Positions 34,361-44,231 are shown, counted from the first letter of the stretch. The stretch is DNA of 64,000 nucleotides from Maribellus luteus (GCF_003576475.1 NZ_QWGR01000019.1:38434-102433); one strand, 5' to 3'. Made by a program: numbers and translations. Notes: generated by a model from the letters alone, not told the origin.

Positions 34361-35272
34361 ATGTCTTTCGAACTGACCATATTGGGAAGTAATTCAGCAT
34401 TACCAACTTCGAACAGATATCCAACAGCCCAGGTACTTGAAGTACCTGGGTTTTGTTTTTTGATCGATTGCGGGGAAGGTACGCAAATTCAGCTAAGACG
34501 TAACAAGATCAGTTTCAGCAAGATCCGGCATGTTTTCATCTCCCATCTTCACGGGGATCATTACTACGGATTGATTGGGTTAATTTCGACCATGAACCTG
34601 ATGGGAGTTAAAAGCGACTTGCATATTTATGCCCATTCTGAATTAAAAACCCTGATTCAGCCACAGCTCGATTTTATTCGTGGCGATATGACGGTTAAGC
34701 CCATATTTCACCCGCTTAACTTTAAAAAGCCTCAACTCATTTTTGAATCGAAGAAAGTAGAGGTACTTTCATTTCCGGTGAAACACAGTATTCCAACCTG
34801 CGGCTTTCTTTTCAGGGAAAAACAAAAACCGGCGAATATCCGGAAAGATATGATCAAGGCCTACAACATTCCCATTGCCGCCATCAAGGATATTAAAGCC
34901 GGTGCTGATTTTACAACGGCAGAAGGACAGGTTATTGCCAACGTCGACCTTACCATTCCCGCATCCAAACCAACTTCCTACGCTTTTTGCACCGACACGG
35001 CTTTTTACCCTGCTAATGCGAGTATTTTAAACGGAGTTGATTTGCTGTACCACGAAACAACATTCCTGGAGGAACTTAAAGAGCTGGCCCGCAAAACACT
35101 TCATTCCACCACAAAAGAAGCCGGTGAAATGGCCACACTTTCCGGTGCAGGAAAACTTTTGATCGGGCATTTTTCGGCCCGTTTTAAAGACATTTCGCGT
35201 TTTGTGGAGGAAACCAGGGAGGTGTTCCCCAATACAGAAGCAGCCATTGAAGGACGCAAATACACGATCTGA
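34361..35272 (+). CDS. rnz: Ribonuclease Z (tRNA 3' endonuclease)
   Basis: 303 residues. Metallo-beta-lactamase fold with the zinc motif SHLHGDHYYGL, KHSIPTCGFLF, CTDTAFY and LIGHFSARFKD near the end. Cleaves 3' trailers of tRNA precursors. The start lies 7 nt after the STAS gene; it converges on the helicase gene with 4 nt between stops. Confidence 0.94.
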   Translation: MSFELTILGSNSALPTSNRYPTAQVLEVPGFCFLIDCGEGTQIQLRRNKISFSKIRHVFISHLHGDHYYGLIGLISTMNLMGVKSDLHIYAHSELKTLIQPQLDFIRGDMTVKPIFHPLNFKKPQLIFESKKVEVLSFPVKHSIPTCGFLFREKQKPANIRKDMIKAYNIPIAAIKDIKAGADFTTAEGQVIANVDLTIPASKPTSYAFCTDTAFYPANASILNGVDLLYHETTFLEELKELARKTLHSTTKEAGEMATLSGAGKLLIGHFSARFKDISRFVEETREVFPNTEAAIEGRKYTI

Positions 35273-35276
35273 AACA

Positions 35277-36707
35277 CTACTCCATTTCGTCGAAGAACCC
35301 CTTGTCAAAATTTACCAGGTACAGTTTTTCCGTTGGCCGGGTAAAAGCGGTATACAACCAGCGATAGTATTCGGTATCGAGCATATCCTCTACCAGGTAT
35401 CCATGATCGACAAAAACCGCTTTCCACTGTCCGCCCTGAGCTTTGTGACAGGTAAGCGCATAGGCATATTTCACCTGCAAGGCATTAAAATACGGGTCTT
35501 CCTTGATCTTCTTCCAACGTTCCCGCTTGTTTCGTATCTCCATGTAATCTTCCGAAACAGCCTCAAATAAACTCCGGTTTTGTTCGTTCGAAAACGAAGC
35601 CGTTTCAATTGTTAATGTATCCAGAAAGATCTTACAGTCAATTTCAACATTTTCGTAGTCAACAAATCGTAAACTAACATTGACAAAACGGAAACCGTAC
35701 AGTTCTTCGTAACCGTTTATTCCAATAATTTCAGCAATGTCGCCGTTGGCTATAAATTCAATTCCTGAATCAGGCGTTGCCCAGAAATAGTTATTCTTTA
35801 CCACCATCAGCAGATCGCCTTTCTCTATTTCGTTCTCTTTGTACAAAATAGAACCTCTGATCCCCTTGTTAAAAATATTTGCCCGCTTGTTGGAACGCGT
35901 GATTACCGTGGTTTCAAACAAACCGTATTTATCGTAACAGGTAGTAAGCGTTTCAATCAGTTCTGCACCCGATATTCTTGCAACATCATCAAACCCGTCC
36001 ATTTGTATCGGAAAAAAACCTTCAAAATCGGGAGTATCTCCAATAATGCTTCTTAATTCGGTAGCATTGCTCAATATCCCCGAATCTTCGGCCTGCCTGA
36101 CTACATCGGTAAGTTCTATTTCCTGTATACCAAAACCATAGTGTTCCAACTCGGCGGCTTCCAGTGCCGGACTAATGCTTAATCCCACAGGAGGCAGCTG
36201 AGCCGTATCTCCTACCAATATCAGCCGGCAATTCACTCCCGAATAAACATATTCCAGCAAGTCATCCAGCACCCGCCCACTGCCAAAAAACGAGTTTTCG
36301 CCCAACTCGTTAGAGATCATCGAGGCTTCATCCACAATAAAATAGGTGTTCTTAGACAAATTCTTATTCAACACAAACCTTCCCATTCCATCCGAGGATG
36401 TTTGTTGCCGGTAGATGGTTTTATGAATTGTGTAGGCAGGTTTGCCTGTGTATCCCGCCATAACTTTGGCGGCCCTGCCGGTTGGGGCCATCAATACCGA
36501 ACGTATTTTGAGTACATCCAAAACCTGCGTCAACGCATGCATCATGGTTGTTTTTCCGGTACCCGCATAGCCTTTAATCAATAATAACTCATCGGGTTCG
36601 TTGGAAGTAATAAAACCAGCCAAAACATCGATTAAAAGCCCTTGGCTTTCCGTAGGTTCAAAAGGCAATTTCGAGGTAAGAAGATTTATCAGGTGATTTT
36701 TGATCAT
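35277..36707 (-). CDS. RecD/Dda-like superfamily 1B DNA helicase
   Basis: 476 residues. Walker A GYAGTGKTTMMHAL, motif II VDEASMI, VGDTAQLPPVG (motif III), and LTCHKAQGGQWKAVFVDHG with YTAFTRPTEKLYLV (motifs V and VI, UvrD_C_2). It lacks the long N-terminal part of RecD2 and is the compact form common in Bacteroidota. A role in repair or replication restart is likely. Divergent from the gene at 36799. Confidence 0.88.
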   Translation of the reverse strand: MIKNHLINLLTSKLPFEPTESQGLLIDVLAGFITSNEPDELLLIKGYAGTGKTTMMHALTQVLDVLKIRSVLMAPTGRAAKVMAGYTGKPAYTIHKTIYRQQTSSDGMGRFVLNKNLSKNTYFIVDEASMISNELGENSFFGSGRVLDDLLEYVYSGVNCRLILVGDTAQLPPVGLSISPALEAAELEHYGFGIQEIELTDVVRQAEDSGILSNATELRSIIGDTPDFEGFFPIQMDGFDDVARISGAELIETLTTCYDKYGLFETTVITRSNKRANIFNKGIRGSILYKENEIEKGDLLMVVKNNYFWATPDSGIEFIANGDIAEIIGINGYEELYGFRFVNVSLRFVDYENVEIDCKIFLDTLTIETASFSNEQNRSLFEAVSEDYMEIRNKRERWKKIKEDPYFNALQVKYAYALTCHKAQGGQWKAVFVDHGYLVEDMLDTEYYRWLYTAFTRPTEKLYLVNFDKGFFDEME

Positions 36708-36798
36708 ACGCCTAAAATAACTTTTTGTAAAGGAAACTAATTTGTTTTTTTTTATAAATTTGCAGGCAAACGAAAAATGAACCTATAAAAAAATAAAA

Positions 36799-37431
36799 AT
36801 GAGAACCGTAATTCAGATCTTGCTGGTTGTTGCTGCAGTTGTTATAACATATTTTATTTATCAAAGTGTTCAGCGCCCTATTGAATTTGATAAGGCCAAG
36901 GAAGCGCGTTATGCTGTAACTATCCAGAAGCTTAAAGACATTAGAAAAGCCCAAATTGCTTATAAAGATGTGTATGGAAAATTCACAGGAAGTTGGGATA
37001 CCTTGGTTAACTTTGTTGCACACGACTCAGTACGTAACGTAAGAGCCATCGGAGAATTGACCGACAGTATGATTGAAGCAAAAATTACGGAAAAGAAAGC
37101 CATCCAGATGGGGTTGATCATTCGTGATACTGTTAGAGTGAGCGTTATTGAAGCACTTTTTGGAGGCAACTACGACGCCAACAGCTTACGTTATGTTCCG
37201 GTTCCGGGTGAGCCAACTGAATTCCATTTGGCACAAACCATTCTTACTACAGGTTCAGGTATCAAAGTTCCGCTTTTCGAAGCAAAGGCACATAACAATG
37301 TTATTCTCCGCGGACTTGACGAACAACTGATCATTAACATGAACGACCAGCGTCGTACCAACGATAAATATCCCGGATTAAAAGTGGGTTCACTGGAAGA
37401 AGCTAATAACAACGCAGGAAACTGGGAATAA
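36799..37431 (+). CDS. Membrane-anchored protein of unknown function
   Basis: 210 residues. One N-terminal helix (TVIQILLVVAAVVITYFIYQSV) and a conserved following helix (RYAVTIQKLKDIRKAQIAYKDVYGKFTG) resembling pilin-like proteins of the phylum, then a beta-rich part. The -7 box TAAATTTG lies at 36755-36762. It begins a run of DUF3822 and rsmD with gaps of 5 nt and then a 4-nt overlap, so it belongs to that operon. Function unknown. Confidence 0.72.
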   Translation: MRTVIQILLVVAAVVITYFIYQSVQRPIEFDKAKEARYAVTIQKLKDIRKAQIAYKDVYGKFTGSWDTLVNFVAHDSVRNVRAIGELTDSMIEAKITEKKAIQMGLIIRDTVRVSVIEALFGGNYDANSLRYVPVPGEPTEFHLAQTILTTGSGIKVPLFEAKAHNNVILRGLDEQLIINMNDQRRTNDKYPGLKVGSLEEANNNAGNWE

Positions 37432-37436
37432 ATCAC

Positions 37437-38252
37437 ATGTATGACTATTTAAACGAATCTTTTCGTAACGAAGAATCATTACAATACATATTATCCATTC
37501 AGGTTAGCCTGAATGGATTTTCTTTTTGTATCCGAAAAGCAAACGACAACAGCCTGCTGGTTTTCAAACATACTGATCTGAAAATAAGCAACGAACAACT
37601 CGTCACCAGAAGACTGGAAGACTGGATACACGAAGAAGAACTTTTACAGAAAAAGTACAAAGCACTGGAGCTTATTTGGATGGGGCCCCATTTCACCCTG
37701 CTACCGGACAATCTGAATGATGAGCAAATCTTTTCAGATACAATTCGAATGCTATTTCCGGTGCAAACAGAGGAATATGCAGTTTCAGTAGCCGAACAAC
37801 TGAATGCCCGCTTGCTTTTTCTGCTGCCACCTGAACTGAAACGTTTCCTGAACGACCACTTTGAGTCTTTCCAAATACAGCATGGAGTAGAAAACCTGCT
37901 CCGCCCAAACGAGAAAGACGCACAGGAAAAACAAGTTCGCCTCTTGTTTGACGAAAAAGAATTGTACGTTATTTATTTTGATGAAGGACAGTTGAAGCTG
38001 TGCAATGCCTTTAGCATAAAACACGCAAACGATGCCGTTTATTACATCTTAACCGCATTGAAACAATTCAAGGTTACGCCCAAAAATATCGCAGCTTACC
38101 TCGCCGGCAAATCCGTATTTCTAACGGCTTCCTGCGAGATGCTTGAGAAATATTTCCGCTCAGTGGATTACTTTGCTCCCACAGCCAATGAAACCAGCGG
38201 ATTGGATCAAAAAACCATTTCAGAATATCCTTGTTTATTTAACGGAAAATGA
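37437..38252 (+). CDS. DUF3822 family protein
   Basis: 271 residues, soluble. Sequence blocks LQYILSIQVSLNGFSFCIR, WMGPHFTLLP and the C-terminal KHANDAVYYILTALKQF fit DUF3822, a Bacteroidota family with an actin-like fold whose gene is often placed before rsmD. Function is unknown. It overlaps rsmD by 4 nt, suggesting a role near ribosome assembly by context only. Confidence 0.8.
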   Translation: MYDYLNESFRNEESLQYILSIQVSLNGFSFCIRKANDNSLLVFKHTDLKISNEQLVTRRLEDWIHEEELLQKKYKALELIWMGPHFTLLPDNLNDEQIFSDTIRMLFPVQTEEYAVSVAEQLNARLLFLLPPELKRFLNDHFESFQIQHGVENLLRPNEKDAQEKQVRLLFDEKELYVIYFDEGQLKLCNAFSIKHANDAVYYILTALKQFKVTPKNIAAYLAGKSVFLTASCEMLEKYFRSVDYFAPTANETSGLDQKTISEYPCLFNGK

Positions 38253-38782
38253 GAATAGTTGGAGGAAAATACAAAGGAAGGATGTTTCATCCCGGGAAGA
38301 AGTTTAAAGCGCGGCCAACCACCGATGTTGCCAAGGAAGGACTGTTCAATATTCTGGAAAACCGTTACGAGTTCTCCACCAAGAATGTGCTCGATCTTTT
38401 CTCCGGAACCGGTAGTATGGGCTACGAATTTGTCAGCCGGGGCAGTAAACAGGTAACACTGGTTGAAAGTGACTTTATTCATTACAAGTTTATCCTGCAA
38501 GTTCTGGAAACGCTGGAAATTGAAAATGCCCGGGTTTTTAAAGCCGATGTATTCAAATTTCTAAAAAAATCACACGACTCATTCAACATTATTTTTGCTG
38601 ATCCTCCATTTGATCTGCCCGCATTTGAGAAAATTGTAGATGCCGTACTTTCAGCCGGAATATTGGCCTCCGAAGGTGTTTTTATCCTGGAACACCCAAA
38701 AGAATACGACTTTAGCTCACACCCGGATTTTCGGGAAATAAGAAACTACGGAAAGGTTCATTTTAGCTTTTTTGAAAAATAA
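38249..38782 (+). CDS. rsmD: 16S rRNA (guanine966-N2)-methyltransferase
   Basis: 177 residues. MRIVGGKYKGR at the start, the S-adenosylmethionine motif VLDLFSGTGSMGYE, and the catalytic ADPPFDLP are as in RsmD. It methylates G966 (E. coli numbering) of 16S rRNA. Coupled to DUF3822 by an ATGA overlap; a terminator begins at its stop. Confidence 0.94.
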   Translation: MRIVGGKYKGRMFHPGKKFKARPTTDVAKEGLFNILENRYEFSTKNVLDLFSGTGSMGYEFVSRGSKQVTLVESDFIHYKFILQVLETLEIENARVFKADVFKFLKKSHDSFNIIFADPPFDLPAFEKIVDAVLSAGILASEGVFILEHPKEYDFSSHPDFREIRNYGKVHFSFFEK

Positions 38783-38811
38783 AAGCCCTCAACCTTTGCT
38801 GAGAGCTTTTT
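38781..38811. terminator. Bidirectional terminator between rsmD and the redoxin gene
   Basis: AAAAGCCCTCA at 38781-38791 pairs with TGAGAGCTTTT at 38800-38810 with one mismatch, loop of 8 nt. T runs follow on both strands, and the flanking genes converge. Confidence 0.82.
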
Positions 38812-38826
38812 CAATTTCCAATCCAC

Positions 38827-39435
38827 TTAATCCAGTTTCCGTTTAATGCTGCAGCCAACGGGTTTGGTTTCCTTGGTGGCTACTTCTCTGCCTTCCGACA
38901 AACTGAAGATAGCATCCTTTAAATAGGCCTGTTTAACATCGTCTGCGCTGTCGTAGTTATCATCAATGGCACCTTTGTAGGCCAGTTCAAAATCTTTATT
39001 AAAAAGAAAAGCATGAGGCGTTGTCTGCCCTCCGTAAGCATTCGCAATCTGCGACTCTTTATCTACCACATAGTAAAACCGGTAGTCTTGTTCTTTTGCT
39101 TTCTTCTTCATGGCCTCCATCGAATCTGCTCCATCCCTGTTTTGGTAATTTGAGTTCAGCACAATCATGCCCACCTTGTTTTTATCGGCCCAGGCTTTCA
39201 GATCGTTGTACCTTCCCTCCCATTTCATTACAAACGGACAGGTATTCCCTGAAAACAGAACCAACAAGCCATTTTCCTTTTTCACATCGTTCAGCGAAAC
39301 CTCTTTCCCGGTAACGTCAACCATTTTTACATCGGTCAGAACAGCCTTATCTCCTATTGAAAGCTTTCCCATTTTGTTCCCTGCGTAGCTTGAAACCCCC
39401 ACCAGCAGCATTATAAAAACCATTAACTTCTTCAT
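38827..39435 (-). CDS. Exported thioredoxin-like/redoxin protein
   Basis: 202 residues from MKKLMVF (an upstream in-frame ATG at 39447 is less likely). A signal peptide ends near YAG. The fold is AhpC/TSA-like: SLNDVKKENGLLVLFSGNTCPFV with one Cys in place of CxxC, and GGQTTPHAFLF with the cis-Pro. A second Cys lies in the tail (VGCSIKRK). It could be a periplasmic one-Cys or atypical two-Cys redox protein. Confidence 0.8.
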   Translation of the reverse strand: MKKLMVFIMLLVGVSSYAGNKMGKLSIGDKAVLTDVKMVDVTGKEVSLNDVKKENGLLVLFSGNTCPFVMKWEGRYNDLKAWADKNKVGMIVLNSNYQNRDGADSMEAMKKKAKEQDYRFYYVVDKESQIANAYGGQTTPHAFLFNKDFELAYKGAIDDNYDSADDVKQAYLKDAIFSLSEGREVATKETKPVGCSIKRKLD

Positions 39436-39554
39436 AATCTCTTGCATTAATTAAACACTTAGTTGTCTGTATTTCAAACAAGCAGCTACAAATATTGGTT
39501 CATGCGGTAAACAAAAACCGGAGTGAGGGGTTTCTTGGTTGAAAACTGTACGAG

Positions 39555-40190
39555 ATGAAACTGGATTCGATAAGAAGAGACTATAAAAAGGCAGCACTTA
39601 CCAAAAAAGAGGCAGCGCCTGATCCCATTCACTTTTTTTCGCAATGGATGAATGAAGCACTTGCGTTGGAATTGCCGGATGCCACTTCCATGGCCCTGAC
39701 AACGGTTGGAGAAGATGGCTTTCCCCAATCGAGAATTGTACTGCTGAAAGATTTTGGCAACGAAGGTTTTACCTTTTTTACCAATTACCACAGCGAAAAA
39801 GGAAGGGCCATTGCGCAAAACCCAAAAGTCAGCCTTCATTTCTTTTGGGCGGAACTGGAAAGACAGATCCGAATTACCGGGATGGCAGAAAAAACAGGGG
39901 AGGAAGTTTCGGAACAGTATTTTCACTCGCGCCCGCTCGACAGCCAAATTGCAGCAGCTGTTTCGGCACAAAGCACCGAGGTACCTTCACGTGCTTACCT
40001 GGAAGAAAAATTTGCTGAAATGAAAAATCGTTTGGACGGCGCCGATCCGAAGCGTCCCGAACACTGGGGTGGTTATTGGGTGCATCCCTTGAAATTTGAA
40101 TTCTGGCAAGGCCGCGCAAACCGGCTACACGATCGCCTTGTGTACGAAAAGCAAGCCGAGAACTGGATCATCAAACGATTGGCTCCCTAA
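39555..40190 (+). CDS. pdxH: Pyridoxamine 5'-phosphate oxidase
   Basis: 211 residues. SIRRDY at the start, QSRIVLLKDF, FFTNYHSEKGRAI (FMN binding), and the C-terminal GYWVHPLKFEFWQGRANRLHDR are PdxH signatures. It oxidises PNP or PMP to PLP. PLP is needed by the lyase at 15.2 kb and the aldolase at 43.2 kb. It converges with dnaX, the reading frames overlapping by 4 nt. Confidence 0.96.
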   Translation: MKLDSIRRDYKKAALTKKEAAPDPIHFFSQWMNEALALELPDATSMALTTVGEDGFPQSRIVLLKDFGNEGFTFFTNYHSEKGRAIAQNPKVSLHFFWAELERQIRITGMAEKTGEEVSEQYFHSRPLDSQIAAAVSAQSTEVPSRAYLEEKFAEMKNRLDGADPKRPEHWGGYWVHPLKFEFWQGRANRLHDRLVYEKQAENWIIKRLAP

Positions 40191-41928
40191 AAATCGAGGT
40201 TCAGCGTTTTCTTCAAAAGTGCCAGGTTTGGATTTTTTTCGGCCATGGCCTGGTATTTTTCAATGTCGGAATAAATAATTTTTTCGCGTTTAATTTCCGT
40301 TACAAGAGTTTTCAGGTTGATGTTGGAATTACGAAGCTCCTTTCTGAGGTAAGAAACAAGTTCGGGACGAATTTCGGCCAGCATCTCGTCCTGGATCCGG
40401 TTATCAATTTCCAGCAGCAACGAAAAGTCATCCAGAATTTTTGGCAGCACCGATAAAGTAGCTTTTATACTCGGACGGTCTTCAACCCGGGGCAAAAATG
40501 CGTCCCACTTTTCTTTTAACTGTTCTTCAGTAAAAGGGTTGGTCTCTCCGGCTTTCGAATAAAGTTCGTGCTGTTCTTTGGCTGAAATTTGCTTTTCATC
40601 GTCGAATTCGCCCTTTAAGGCCCGCTTGATAGAGGGGGTACTCAATCCTCCGTTTCTTCGTTTTACAACCCGGGGGGCAGGCTGAGATGAATTAGCCTCT
40701 GCTTCCCTGGCAACCGGAGCCGCTACAGGTTTGGAAGCGGGTTTGGATGCCGGTGTTACCGGAGCTTCTTCTTTGACATCTACACCGGTAAAAATAGGTT
40801 CCAGAATATCATCCGGACCGTCAGCTATTTTTTTTTTAAGGTTAGCTGTGCTATCCTGATAAGGGCAAGCTCGATAAGAAGGCGTTTGTTCTGGCTCACT
40901 TTGTAGCTCATGTCGCACTCGTTGGCAATCTGTAAAGCTTCCAGCAGAAAATCGCTGTTGGCAATCATGGCCTGTGCCTTGTATTTTTCCTTGATGTCTC
41001 CGCCCACTTCCAGCAACTGAACCGTAACCGCGTCTTTGCACACCAAAATATCGCGCAGGTGACTGCTTAATCCGGTAATAAAATGATGCCCGTCAAAACC
41101 ATGATTCAGAATGTCGTTGAAGATCATCAACACTTCCGTTACATTGTTTTTCAGGAATTCATCCACCAGGCGGAAATAGTAATCGTAGTCCAACACATTA
41201 AGGTTGGTAATCACATCTTGGTAGGTAATCTTCTTTCCGGAGAAACTAACGATCTGGTCAAAAATAGAAAGTGCATCACGCATGGCACCATCGGCCTTCT
41301 GCGCAATAATATTTAAACCGGCACTTTCCACTTCCACACTTTCGCTTTTTGCCACGTATTCAAGGTGAGTGGTTATTTCAGCCACTCCAATACGGTTAAA
41401 ATCGAAAATCTGGCAACGCGACAAAATCGTTGGAATAATCTTATGTTTCTCGGTGGTAGCCAAAATAAAAATGGCATGCTTGGGTGGTTCTTCCAGTGTT
41501 TTCAGAAAAGCGTTAAATGCCGCCGAAGACAACATGTGAACCTCATCGATGATGTAAACGCTGTATTTTCCCATTTGCGGGGGTACCCGCACCTGGTCGG
41601 TCAGCGTTCGGATATCATCCACCGAGTTGTTCGAGGCCGCATCCAGTTCATGAATATTAAACGAGCGGCTTGTGTTAAAAGCCTTGCACGATTCGCATTC
41701 GTTGCAAGCTTCGGTATCCGGAGTAAGATTGGTACAGTTGATCGTTTTGGCAAAAATACGCGCGCAGGTAGTTTTTCCCACACCACGCGGACCACAAAAC
41801 AAATAGGCATGAGCCAGCTGTTTGCTCTTAATGGCATTTTTTAGTGTTCCGGTAATGGAAGCCTGTGCCACCACTGTTTCAAATGAGTCTGGTCTGTATT
41901 TTCTTGCTGATACGATGAAATTCTCCAT
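40187..41928 (-). CDS. dnaX: DNA polymerase III subunit tau/gamma, interrupted by a -1 shift at an A10 run
   Basis: From MENFIVSARKYRP the first frame runs 367 residues: Walker A GPRGVGKTT, zinc Cys around CNECESC, IIDEVHMLS, and ends LTLKKK-stop at 40825. The remaining C-terminal region (to 40187) continues in the -1 frame with IADGPDD and ends LALLKKTLNLDF. Joined by a -1 slip at ten A (40828-40837), the product is 580 residues, a normal tau. The break lies where domain III ends in E. coli (about 373), so the unshifted product would be a complete clamp-loader gamma. Programmed frameshifting or transcriptional slippage, known for dnaX in E. coli and Thermus, is the likely reading; a homopolymer sequencing error is the alternative. 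Confidence 0.88.
40828..40837 (-). promoter_or_regulatory. Slippery run of ten A in dnaX
   Basis: On the minus strand the sequence reads TTA AAA AAA AAA TAG in the first frame; moving back one base gives AAA ATA GCT and the open tau frame. A possible stem, GGTCCGGA with TTCTGGAACC, begins about 8 nt after the run, but its pairing is imperfect. Confidence 0.65.
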
Positions 41929-42077
41929 AATGTGCACCCTGCTTTGCGGATGACCAAAGATAACCAAATATGCCTTGAAACAGCCGATTTTTTATTAACA
42001 CTTTCCCGACAACTTCCCAAGCTTCTGAATTCAAAACAATTAGACAACACACCCCGAATATTTCGCAAAGCGTGCCT

Positions 42078-42389
42078 TTATTTATTGAAAAATTTACCCG
42101 GCTTTTCCTCTTCGTGTGGCACTTTTCCGTGAATATTTCCCCCCCGCCATTCAGTCCGCGTATTCTTTCGTTTAAAGTGAAGATTTCTCTTTTTATCGTG
42201 TTGAAGTTCCTGTCTGAAATACTCAAGCGAATACAGAGGAATAAATATCAAAAAGAAAATGACCAACCCGCCAACTATGACCGGCTTGGCGTTGTGTTCC
42301 GTAAAAAACTGGATAAAGACAGCCACGGCCTTCACCAAAAGGACACCCGGCCCTGTTGTCATTAATACAATCTTTTTCAATTTTGTCAT
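42078..42389 (-). CDS. Small membrane protein of unknown function
   Basis: 103 residues from MTKLKKIVLM (an upstream in-frame ATG would overlap the preceding gene). Two hydrophobic segments (GVLLVKAVAVFIQFF and IVGGLVIFFLIFIPLY) precede a highly basic, His/Arg/Lys-rich tail. It starts 10 nt after the GPP34 stop, so the two are probably an operon. No family recognised. Confidence 0.6.
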   Translation of the reverse strand: MTKLKKIVLMTTGPGVLLVKAVAVFIQFFTEHNAKPVIVGGLVIFFLIFIPLYSLEYFRQELQHDKKRNLHFKRKNTRTEWRGGNIHGKVPHEEEKPGKFFNK

Positions 42390-42399
42390 TTCCCTGTTA

Positions 42400-43071
42400 T
42401 TATGATGTTGAACCGGCAACTGCCGACGCTGCTGCGGCAGAAGCAGCTACCGCCTGGGCAGCAGAAATTGCATCCTGAACAGCTGAGGAAACCGGGTTAC
42501 CAACCATCAGCATTTTTAGGCGCTTTTTTGCTTCCCTGCGTTTACTGTTTTCTGAATACAACCGGTACAACAATCCTCCCGGAACCAGGAACGACAGTAA
42601 AATCAGCTGCTCTTCTTCACGTGTTCCTTTTATGATCAGATTCCGAATTTCTGTTTCCAGGCTTCTTAATTCCTGCGAATTAAGCACAAAAGGCTTCTTC
42701 CATTTAAAGAAAAGAAAGTGTTTGTCCTCCATGCGAATCAACCGCTGATCGAGCAATCCCTTTTGAACTTCTCCCCGGATGTATTTTAATGAAAAATAGA
42801 ATTTATTGATCCACCGGGATATCTTTCGCGGACTTTTTGTCTCACTCATTCTTAACAGGAGGAAACGGTGCAGTTCATTCTCAGTTTTTGTGTCCAACAC
42901 CACAATACGCTTGTTTTCGAAGCGTATTTTCTTCTGCACGTAAAGTTCCATAAACAAGGCGCCCAGCACAATGTAATCAAGCGCAGAATAGCAATGTGGG
43001 CTAATTCCGCCCTTTTCAGGACGAATAGCTAAAAAATATAGTTTTTGCGCAAGTGGAAGTGACGTTTCCAT
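42400..43071 (-). CDS. GPP34 (GOLPH3-like) family protein
   Basis: 223 residues. LAQKLYFLAIRPEKGGI and the hydrophobic helix SALDYIVLGALFMELYVQKKIRFE are GPP34 hallmarks; the body is helical and ends in an Ala-rich tail (AAQAVAASAAAASAVAGS). In eukaryotes the family binds PI4P at the Golgi; bacterial members have unknown roles, perhaps at the membrane. Followed by a small basic membrane protein. Confidence 0.78.
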   Translation of the reverse strand: METSLPLAQKLYFLAIRPEKGGISPHCYSALDYIVLGALFMELYVQKKIRFENKRIVVLDTKTENELHRFLLLRMSETKSPRKISRWINKFYFSLKYIRGEVQKGLLDQRLIRMEDKHFLFFKWKKPFVLNSQELRSLETEIRNLIIKGTREEEQLILLSFLVPGGLLYRLYSENSKRREAKKRLKMLMVGNPVSSAVQDAISAAQAVAASAAAASAVAGSTS

Positions 43072-43179
43072 TTTTAATTGATTTTGATTTTTTCTTACTT
43101 TATGCGTATTAAAAACACCAGCAAAAATTACAAATAAACGTGTTTATTTCAAACAAACATTCTTTTTAACACCAGCATC

Positions 43180-44217
43180 ATGACGATTAGAAAAGGATTT
43201 GCAAGCGATAATAATTCGGGGATCCACCCCGCTATTTTAAAGGCCATTGAAGCAGCTAACCAGGGCCATGTTACAGGTTACGGAAACGACCCGTATACAG
43301 AAAAGGCAGTGGAACTCTTCAAAGAACGATTTGGCGACAACACCGAGGTATTTTTTGTTTTTAACGGAACCGGCGCCAATGTTCTGGGTTTATCAACGGT
43401 TACCCAAAGTTATCACTCGATTATTTGTGCCGAAACGGCGCATATCCAGGAAGACGAATGTGGCGCCGTGGAAAAGTTCACGGGATGCAAACTGATTCCG
43501 GTGGAGCCTGTACAGGGAAAAGTAACTCCAGAGGCGGTACTCCCCCATTTGAAAGGTTTCGAATTTGAACACCACTCTCAACCCCGTGTCATTTCTATTT
43601 CGCAGGTAACAGAAATGGGTACGGTGTACCAACCCAACGAGATTATCGCGCTGGCCGATTTGGCACACAAACACAACATGTTTTTACACATGGACGGCGC
43701 ACGACTCTCTAATGCAGCTGTAGCGCTGAATCTTGATTTCAGGGCTTTTACCCGCGACTGTGGGGTAGATGTACTCTCGTTTGGCGGCACCAAAAACGGA
43801 ATGTTGTCGGGAGAAGCTGTACTGTTTTTTAACCCGGAACTGACAAAATACACCAAGTACATTCGCAAACAGAGTATGCAGTTGTATTCTAAAATGCGAT
43901 TTGTGGGAGCACAGTTCCAGGCCTATTTCAAGGATGATTTGTGGAAGCAAAATGCCAGTCATTCCAACCGAATGGCGCAACTTTTAGAAAGCGAAGTGGC
44001 TAAAATTCCGGAAATAAAAATTACCCACCCTGTAGAAGCAAACGGTGTTTTTGCCATCGTCCCTCCAAGGATTGTTGAACCATTAAAGGAACAATTCTAT
44101 TTTTACATGTGGGACGAAGCACGCAGCGAAGTGCGCTGGATGACTTCGTTTGACACAACCGAAGATGAGATTCATGATTTTGTGAAGCTGATAAAACAAT
44201 TACTAAAAAACGAGTAG
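43180..44217 (+). CDS. ltaE: Low-specificity threonine aldolase-type PLP enzyme
   Basis: 345 residues, fold type I. FASDNNSGIHPAIL, GYGNDPYT, FNGTGANVL, the Asp of HMDGARLSNA and the Schiff-base Lys in SFGGTKNG match threonine aldolases. Cleaves threonine or allo-threonine to glycine and acetaldehyde. It lies 14 nt before the rhomboid gene on the same strand. Confidence 0.9.
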   Translation: MTIRKGFASDNNSGIHPAILKAIEAANQGHVTGYGNDPYTEKAVELFKERFGDNTEVFFVFNGTGANVLGLSTVTQSYHSIICAETAHIQEDECGAVEKFTGCKLIPVEPVQGKVTPEAVLPHLKGFEFEHHSQPRVISISQVTEMGTVYQPNEIIALADLAHKHNMFLHMDGARLSNAAVALNLDFRAFTRDCGVDVLSFGGTKNGMLSGEAVLFFNPELTKYTKYIRKQSMQLYSKMRFVGAQFQAYFKDDLWKQNASHSNRMAQLLESEVAKIPEIKITHPVEANGVFAIVPPRIVEPLKEQFYFYMWDEARSEVRWMTSFDTTEDEIHDFVKLIKQLLKNE

Positions 44218-44231
44218 AAGCTTTTTAGCCG

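Noticed and set aside
40842..41041. A separate gene start for the tau C-terminal frame
   Set aside because: The first part of that frame overlaps and shadows dnaX; only the sequence after the A10 run is meaningful and continues the same protein.
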